Shown: piece by piece, positions 59,334-64,000 of the stretch
Layout: every line of letters begins with the position of its first letter
How positions within the stretch are numbered: position 1 is the first letter of the stretch
Assembly: GCA_964242415.1 (NCBI GenBank)
Contig: CAXTAT010000020.1
Span: forward strand, 1-64,000
Reading direction: 5' to 3'
Length of the DNA stretch: 64,000 bases
From: DASWOJ01 sp964242415
GTDB taxonomy: Bacteria; Pseudomonadota; Alphaproteobacteria; Acetobacterales; Acetobacteraceae
Position numbers and translations under genes: made by a program
Notes under the pieces: generated by a model
Databases searched by the model: none
Seen by the model: the letters and a program-made list of their open reading frames with translations, nothing else
Told to the model about the DNA's origin: nothing

Positions 59334-59897
59334 ATGGAGACGGACATGCTTTACCTGCCGAGACGGACCCTGTTGGCTGCGCTGGCGACGGGGGCCGCGC
59401 TGCGTCCCGCCCTCGCGCATGGGCCGACCCGGCAGAAGGTGACGCAGACCGTCGATATCGCCCGCACGCCTGATCAGGTCTGGGCCATCTGCGGCGACTT
59501 CGACAGCATCGCCCGCTGGCATCCGATGATCGCCAGCAGCCCGGCGAGCAAGGGCAACGAGATCGGTTCGATACGCACCATCACCCTGAAGGCGGAGGGC
59601 GACCCGCACTTCGAGGAGGAGTTGGTCAAGTACGACGCCGCCGCGCACAGCTATCAATACCGGATCGAGAAGGTCGATCCCAAGGTGCTGCCGGTGAACA
59701 ACTACAGTTCATGGTTCGAGCTGCAGGACGGCCCGGCGGGCGGCACCACGATCGAGTGGCGGTCGGCGTTCTACCGCGGCTACATGCTGAACGACCCGCC
59801 GCCGGAGCTGAACGACGCGGCGTCGTCCAAGGCGGTGAAAGAGGTGCTCCGCGCCGGGCTGGACAACATCAAGGTCATCGCCGAGCGCACCGGGTGA
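59334..59897 (+). CDS. MxaD-like SRPBCC family protein, exported
   Basis: A 187-residue protein with a signal peptide (LLAALATGAALRPALA) and an SRPBCC/START-like domain (QTVDIARTPDQVWAICGDFD, SIARWHPMIAS, NYSSWFELQDG). MxaD of methanol-dehydrogenase operons belongs to this fold and may aid contact between the enzyme and its cytochrome. An alternative ATG lies four codons in. Shares GTGA with the next gene. Confidence 0.8.
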   Translation: METDMLYLPRRTLLAALATGAALRPALAHGPTRQKVTQTVDIARTPDQVWAICGDFDSIARWHPMIASSPASKGNEIGSIRTITLKAEGDPHFEEELVKYDAAAHSYQYRIEKVDPKVLPVNNYSSWFELQDGPAGGTTIEWRSAFYRGYMLNDPPPELNDAASSKAVKEVLRAGLDNIKVIAERTG

Positions 59898-60853
59898 CGC
59901 GCGTGCTGCCCGTCTGTGCGTTGCTCGCCTGTGCGCTGCTGGCCGCGCCGGTGGGGGCGCGGGCGGGACAGGCTTACGTAACCAACCAGGGCGATGACTC
60001 TGTGTCGGTCGTGGACACCGCGACCGGCGCCGTCATGCAGACCGTGCGGGTTGGGTCCAAGCCGGCCGGGGTGGCGGTCGGGCCGGCGGGCCGCGTGTAT
60101 GTCACCAACCCCGAGGGTCGCAGCATCACCGTGCTGCAGGCCCAGGACGGGCGGCTGTCGGCGGTGGCGGAGGTGCCGGCCGGCGCGGGTCCGCTTGGCG
60201 TGGCGGCCAGCCCGCGGGACGGGCGGGTGTTCGTGGCGGACTGGTATGGCGACACGGTGGCCGTGCTGGACCCGGGTAGCCTGGCCATCACCGGCACGGT
60301 CAAGGTGGGACAGTCGCCCTCCGGCCTGGCCGTCAGCCCGGACGGCGCGCGGCTTTATGTGGCCAACCGGGAGAGCGACACGCTGTCCGTGATCGACCTG
60401 GCGACGCTGGGCACGGTGGCGACGGTGCCGGTCGGCCATGCGCCGTTTGGCGTGACGCTGCAGGGCGGCCGGGTGTTCGTGGCCAACGTGCAGTCCGGTG
60501 ACGTGTCGGTGCTGGATGCGGCGACGCTGGTGGAGACGCGGCGGATCAAGGTCGGGGAGTTCCCCTACGCCGTGGGCGTCACCCCGGACGGGTCGCGCAT
60601 CTTCGTCACCAACCAGCACAGCGGCACCCTGTCAGTGTTCGATGGCGGCTTCACGGCATTGCCGGACATCGCCGTGGGGGAGTACCCCGAGGGGATCGCG
60701 ATGTCGCCCGACGGGACCCGGGCCTGGGTCGCGGTTTGGATGGACAACAAGCTGGCCGAGATCGATGTGGCCGCCGGCAAGGTGGTGCGGCGGATCGCGG
60801 TCGGGGAAAGCCCGCGGGCGTTCGGGACCTTCCTGGCGCCGCCAACGGAGTAG
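59894..60853 (+). CDS. Exported YVTN-type beta-propeller protein
   Basis: A 319-residue protein with a GTG start inside the previous stop and a signal peptide (LPVCALLACALLAAPVGARA). About seven propeller repeats of the type AYVTNQGDDSVSVVDTATGA. It is a distant paralogue of the propeller at 39322. Likely periplasmic scaffold or binding protein for the methanol-oxidation machinery. Confidence 0.82.
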   Translation: MTRVLPVCALLACALLAAPVGARAGQAYVTNQGDDSVSVVDTATGAVMQTVRVGSKPAGVAVGPAGRVYVTNPEGRSITVLQAQDGRLSAVAEVPAGAGPLGVAASPRDGRVFVADWYGDTVAVLDPGSLAITGTVKVGQSPSGLAVSPDGARLYVANRESDTLSVIDLATLGTVATVPVGHAPFGVTLQGGRVFVANVQSGDVSVLDAATLVETRRIKVGEFPYAVGVTPDGSRIFVTNQHSGTLSVFDGGFTALPDIAVGEYPEGIAMSPDGTRAWVAVWMDNKLAEIDVAAGKVVRRIAVGESPRAFGTFLAPPTE

Positions 60854-60863
60854 GAGACCGGTG

Positions 60864-61337
60864 ATGAGGTATGCGATCATGGCCGCCCTGCTTGCGGCGC
60901 CCCCGGCGTTCGCCGAGGCGCCGCCGAAGCTTGCGGCATTCGACTTCACGCTGAACAACACGTCGCCCGCGCCCTCCACGCCGGAGGAATTGGCACGGCT
61001 GCACCGGCTGGACGGGCAGTTGCAGGAGGCGCTGCGCAGCCGCTTCACCCTGGTGGACCTGGCGCCGGTGCAGACCGAGTTGGCACGGTTGGACTCCATC
61101 CGCGGCTGCAACGGGTGCGAACTGGACATGGGCCGCAAGCTGGGCGCGCAGGAGGTGGCCTACGGCTGGGTGCAGAAGGTCAGCAACCTGATCCTTAACG
61201 TGAACCTGGTGATCGAGGACGCCGCAACCGGCAAGGTGCTGCACGCCGACAGCACGGACATCCGCGGCAACACGGACGAGTCGTGGACCCGCGGGCTGCG
61301 TTACCTGCTCAACGAACGCATCTTCCGCGAGGACTGA
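60864..61337 (+). CDS. Exported DUF2380/DUF3280-like protein
   Basis: A 157-residue protein with a short signal peptide (MAALLAAPPAFAEA) and the sequence KLAAFDFTLNNTSPAPSTPE, then RGCNGCELDMGRKLGAQEVA and NVNLVIEDAATGKVL, matching small periplasmic proteins of unknown function that accompany PQQ dehydrogenases. Cys pair in CNGC. 10 nt after the propeller gene. Confidence 0.7.
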   Translation: MRYAIMAALLAAPPAFAEAPPKLAAFDFTLNNTSPAPSTPEELARLHRLDGQLQEALRSRFTLVDLAPVQTELARLDSIRGCNGCELDMGRKLGAQEVAYGWVQKVSNLILNVNLVIEDAATGKVLHADSTDIRGNTDESWTRGLRYLLNERIFRED

Positions 61338-61342
61338 CCCCC

Positions 61343-61489
61343 CTTCTCCCTCTCCCTACGGGAGAGGGCCGGGGTGAGGGAAGCGGCAAGCACCGTTCCA
61401 TCCAACGCGGGAAGCGGTCTGCCAAAGGTTAAGGTCAGTGCTTGCGGCCTCCCTCACCCCAACCCTCTCCCAGAGGGAGAGGGAGAAGG
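61343..61489. repeat. Dispersed palindromic repeat (copy 3)
   Basis: CCCTCTCCCTACGGGAGAGG followed by GCCGGGGTGAGGGA at left and CCCTCACCCCAACCCTCTCC with AGAGGGAGAGGG at right are inverse counterparts. It sits between two convergent genes, as does copy 2. Confidence 0.75.
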
Positions 61490-61762
61490 TCAGCCGGCGT
61501 CGCTTGCCGCCGCGCCGGACTCTGCCGGCGAATCGGTGACCTTGCCCACCGGGTTGTCCGCCTGCGGCCAGCTTTGCAGCGCCTCCGCCACCAGCGGGTC
61601 CAATCCCGGCGCCTCCGCCCCCGCCAGCATCTGCGCCCGCATCACCGGCGTCCAGAACGACTGCATGTGCCCGCGTATCCCGGCGCACGCCTCGTCATCC
61701 GGATAGGCGCGGAAGAACCCGGCAATCTCGTTCGCCATCCGCACCAGGACTGCAAGCTGCAT
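61490..61762 (-). CDS. fdsD: Formate dehydrogenase delta subunit
   Basis: A 90-residue protein beginning MQLAVLVRMANEIAGFFRAY with IRGHMQSFWTPVMRAQML, the standard FdsD core. FdsD is needed for assembly or stability of the molybdenum-type NAD-dependent formate dehydrogenase. It starts 4 nt after fdsA. Confidence 0.92.
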   Translation of the reverse strand: MQLAVLVRMANEIAGFFRAYPDDEACAGIRGHMQSFWTPVMRAQMLAGAEAPGLDPLVAEALQSWPQADNPVGKVTDSPAESGAAASDAG

Positions 61763-61766
61763 GGCG

Positions 61767-64000
61767 CTAGTCCGCGTCGTCCAGCGCCGGCGCAATCCGC
61801 GTCAGGCTCACATCCTCCTCGAAGAACCGCGCCTGCCAATCCGAGGGACGGTTGGTCCGCCGCACCTGCACCGCCGTCACCTTGTATTCCGGGCAATTGG
61901 TCGCCCAATCCGAGAAGTCCGTCGTGATGACGTTGGCACCGGTCTTGGCATGGTGGAACGTGGTGTAAACGACGCCGGGCTGCATCCGCTCGGTAACCCG
62001 GGCGCGTAGCGCGATGTCGCCCGACCGGCTTTCCAACCCAACCAGGTCCCCGTCGCGGATGCCGCGGCTTTCGGCGTCGAACGGGTGGATGTCCAGCACG
62101 TCTTCCTCGTGCCAGCGGCTGTTCTCGGTGCGCCGGGTCTGCGCGCCGACGTTGTACTGGCTGAGGATGCGCCCGGTGGTCAGGATCAGCGGGAACAGCG
62201 CGCCGGTGCGCTCCTGGGTCGGCACGAACTCGGTCATCATGAACCGGCCCATGCCGCGCACGAAGCGGTCCACATGCATCATCGGCGTGCCCAGCGGCGC
62301 CACCTCGTTGCACGGCCACTGCAGCGACCCCAGCGCATCCAGCTTCGCATAAGACACCCCGGCGAAGCTCGGCGTCAGCAACGCGATCTCGTCCATGATC
62401 TCCGCAGGGTGCTTGTAGTCCATCGGGAAGCCCAGCGCGTTGGACAGCGCCATCGTCGCCTCCCAATCCGCCAGCCCGCCCAGCGGGGACATCACCCGGC
62501 GCACCCGGTTGATCCGCCGCTCGGCGTTGGTGAAAGTGCCGTCCTTCTCCAGGAACGACGACCCCGGCAGGAAGACGTGGGCATACTTCGCCGTCTCGTT
62601 CAGGAAGATGTCCTGCACGACCACGCACTCCATCGCCCGCAGGCCTGCCGTCACATGCTGCGTGTCGGGATCGGACTGCGCGATGTCCTCGCCCTGGATA
62701 TACAGGCCTTTGAACGTGCCCTCCACCGCGTCATCGAGCATGTTGGGAATCCGCAGGCCCGGATCAGCCGACAGCGGCACGCCCCAGGTCGCCTCGAACA
62801 CCTCCCGCGTCGCATCGTCCGACACGTGGCGGTATCCCGTGAACTCGTGCGGGAAGCTGCCCATGTCGCAGGCGCCCTGCACATTGTTCTGGCCACGCAA
62901 CGGGTTCACCCCGGCGCCGAGCTTGCCGATGTTGCCCGTCGCCATCGCCAGGTTCGCCATCGCCATGACGGCGGTGGTGCCCTGGCTGTGCTCGGTGATG
63001 CCCAGGCCGTAGTAGATCGCAGCATTTCCCCCGGTGGCGAACAGCCGGGCGGCGGCGCGCACCTCGGCGGCGGGCACTCCCGTCAGCGCCTCGCTGGTCT
63101 CGGGCGAGTTGCGGTCCAGGGCGATGAAGCGCGCCCAGCCCTCGAACTCCGCCAAGTCGCACCGCTCGCGGATGTAGTCCTCCGCGATCAGCCCCTCGGT
63201 GACGACGACATGGGCCAGGGCGTTCAGCAGGGCGACGTTGGTGCCGGGGCGCAGTTGCAGGTGGTGCTGCGCCTGGATGTGCGGCGACCGCACCAGGTCG
63301 ATCCGCCGCGGGTCGGCGACGATCAGCCGCGCCCCGTCCCGCAGCCGCTGCTTCATGCGCGAGGCGAACACCGGGTGCCCATCGGTCGGGTTGGCGCCGA
63401 TCACCAGGATCACGTCGGAATGATCGACGGATGCGAAGTCCTGCGTCCCCGCCGAGGTGCCCACCGTCGCCATCAGCCCATACCCGGTCGGCGAGTGGCA
63501 CACCCGCGCGCAGGTATCGACGTTGTTGTTGCCGAACGCCCCGCGGATCAGCTTCTGCACGAGGTAGGTCTCCTCGTTCGTGCAGCGCGACGAGGTGATG
63601 CCGCCGATGCTGTTGCGGCCGTGCTGCGCCTGGATACGCTTGAACTCGCCCGCGGCGTGGGCGATGGCCTGGTCCCACGTCACCTCCTGCCAAGGGTCGG
63701 TGATCGCCGCGCGGATCATCGGCTGCGTCTTGCGGTCCTTGTGCGTGGCGTAGCCGAAGGCGAACCGGCCCTTGACGCAGCTATGCCCGGCATTGGCGCC
63801 GCCGTCCTTGTAGGGGACCATGCGGACCACGGTTTCGCCCTTCATCTCCGCCTTGAACGTGCAGCCGACGCCGCAGTAGGCGCAGGTCGTCAGCACCGAA
63901 TGCTCGGGGGTGCCCAGCGTGATGACGGCCTTCTCGTTCAGCGTCGCCGTCGGGCACGCCTGCACGCAGGCGCCGCACGACACGCACTCGGACCCCATGA
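61767..64000 (-). CDS. fdsA: Formate dehydrogenase alpha subunit (partial at right edge)
   Basis: The visible 744 residues lack the N-terminal part, which lies beyond the window. In order there are a ferredoxin-type cluster (CVSCGACVQACPT), a 4Fe-4S motif (CAYCGVGCTFKAE), the molybdopterin domains with active-site Cys in VDTCARVCHSPTG, and the C-terminal pterin-binding domain. It oxidises formate to CO2 in the cytoplasm and feeds NAD through the beta and gamma subunits expected to the right. Final step of the methanol pathway in this window. Confidence 0.93.
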   Translation of the reverse strand, partial: MGSECVSCGACVQACPTATLNEKAVITLGTPEHSVLTTCAYCGVGCTFKAEMKGETVVRMVPYKDGGANAGHSCVKGRFAFGYATHKDRKTQPMIRAAITDPWQEVTWDQAIAHAAGEFKRIQAQHGRNSIGGITSSRCTNEETYLVQKLIRGAFGNNNVDTCARVCHSPTGYGLMATVGTSAGTQDFASVDHSDVILVIGANPTDGHPVFASRMKQRLRDGARLIVADPRRIDLVRSPHIQAQHHLQLRPGTNVALLNALAHVVVTEGLIAEDYIRERCDLAEFEGWARFIALDRNSPETSEALTGVPAAEVRAAARLFATGGNAAIYYGLGITEHSQGTTAVMAMANLAMATGNIGKLGAGVNPLRGQNNVQGACDMGSFPHEFTGYRHVSDDATREVFEATWGVPLSADPGLRIPNMLDDAVEGTFKGLYIQGEDIAQSDPDTQHVTAGLRAMECVVVQDIFLNETAKYAHVFLPGSSFLEKDGTFTNAERRINRVRRVMSPLGGLADWEATMALSNALGFPMDYKHPAEIMDEIALLTPSFAGVSYAKLDALGSLQWPCNEVAPLGTPMMHVDRFVRGMGRFMMTEFVPTQERTGALFPLILTTGRILSQYNVGAQTRRTENSRWHEEDVLDIHPFDAESRGIRDGDLVGLESRSGDIALRARVTERMQPGVVYTTFHHAKTGANVITTDFSDWATNCPEYKVTAVQVRRTNRPSDWQARFFEEDVSLTRIAPALDDAD

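Noticed and set aside
1..64000. CRISPR array, rRNA genes or insertion sequences
   Set aside because: No regularly spaced repeat series, rRNA-like sequence or transposase with terminal repeats was found on reading the window.

Overview
The window looks like chromosomal DNA of a high-GC methylotrophic alphaproteobacterium. Gene content and protein style suggest the Acetobacteraceae/Rhodospirillales, but that placement is inference from a reading by eye. It falls into three parts: the right-hand portion of an integrated phage-like element (1 to about 23,206), a mixed chromosomal stretch (23,207 to about 36,830), and a dense methanol-oxidation island (36,830 to 64,000).

The element ends at 23,206 in a displaced 3' half of a tRNA-Gly(GCC) gene, so its other end and the intact tRNA should lie left of the window. 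It carries a tyrosine recombinase with a likely frameshift, two tandem XRE regulators, a ribbon-helix-helix protein with iterated operator-like repeats, a degenerate ImmA/IrrE-like protein, a leftward operon ending in a 1046-aa primase/helicase-type ATPase, AlpA-type HTH proteins, a small terminase subunit, a 39-aa remnant of the large terminase, a tape-measure/lysozyme fusion and tail-fibre-like proteins, one with an SGNH esterase domain. Portal and capsid genes are not visible. At least four single-base frameshifts, two of them clearly in G/C runs, lie in the element, so it is decaying or the sequence has indel errors.

The middle region holds a lipase-type hydrolase, a TRAP transporter (dctPQM order), an acyl-CoA dehydrogenase, a dehydrogenase of the 6-phosphogluconate-dehydrogenase type, a lytic transglycosylase/SPOR lipoprotein, a GH39-like glycosidase, a pentapeptide-repeat protein and a DUF1194 protein.

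The right part encodes methanol oxidation to CO2 almost end to end. XoxF (lanthanide-type methanol dehydrogenase), XoxG (cytochrome) and XoxJ work in the periplasm. PqqABCDE make the cofactor. Gfa, a glutathione-dependent formaldehyde dehydrogenase and S-formylglutathione hydrolase convert formaldehyde to formate, and an NAD-type formate dehydrogenase (FdsA and FdsD, entering at the right edge) finishes. Interleaved are quinoprotein-associated accessory genes of poorly known function: an ABC exporter with a beta-propeller and a binding protein, a rhodanese-like C-x3-C-W protein, a SoxYZ-like carrier, a zinc metallohydrolase, a second beta-propeller, a MxaD/SRPBCC protein, a cytochrome c, several small exported proteins, and a SsuA/TauA-type ABC transporter split over 18 kb. 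Hairpins sit between xoxF and xoxG and between pqqA and pqqB. No mxaF gene is visible.
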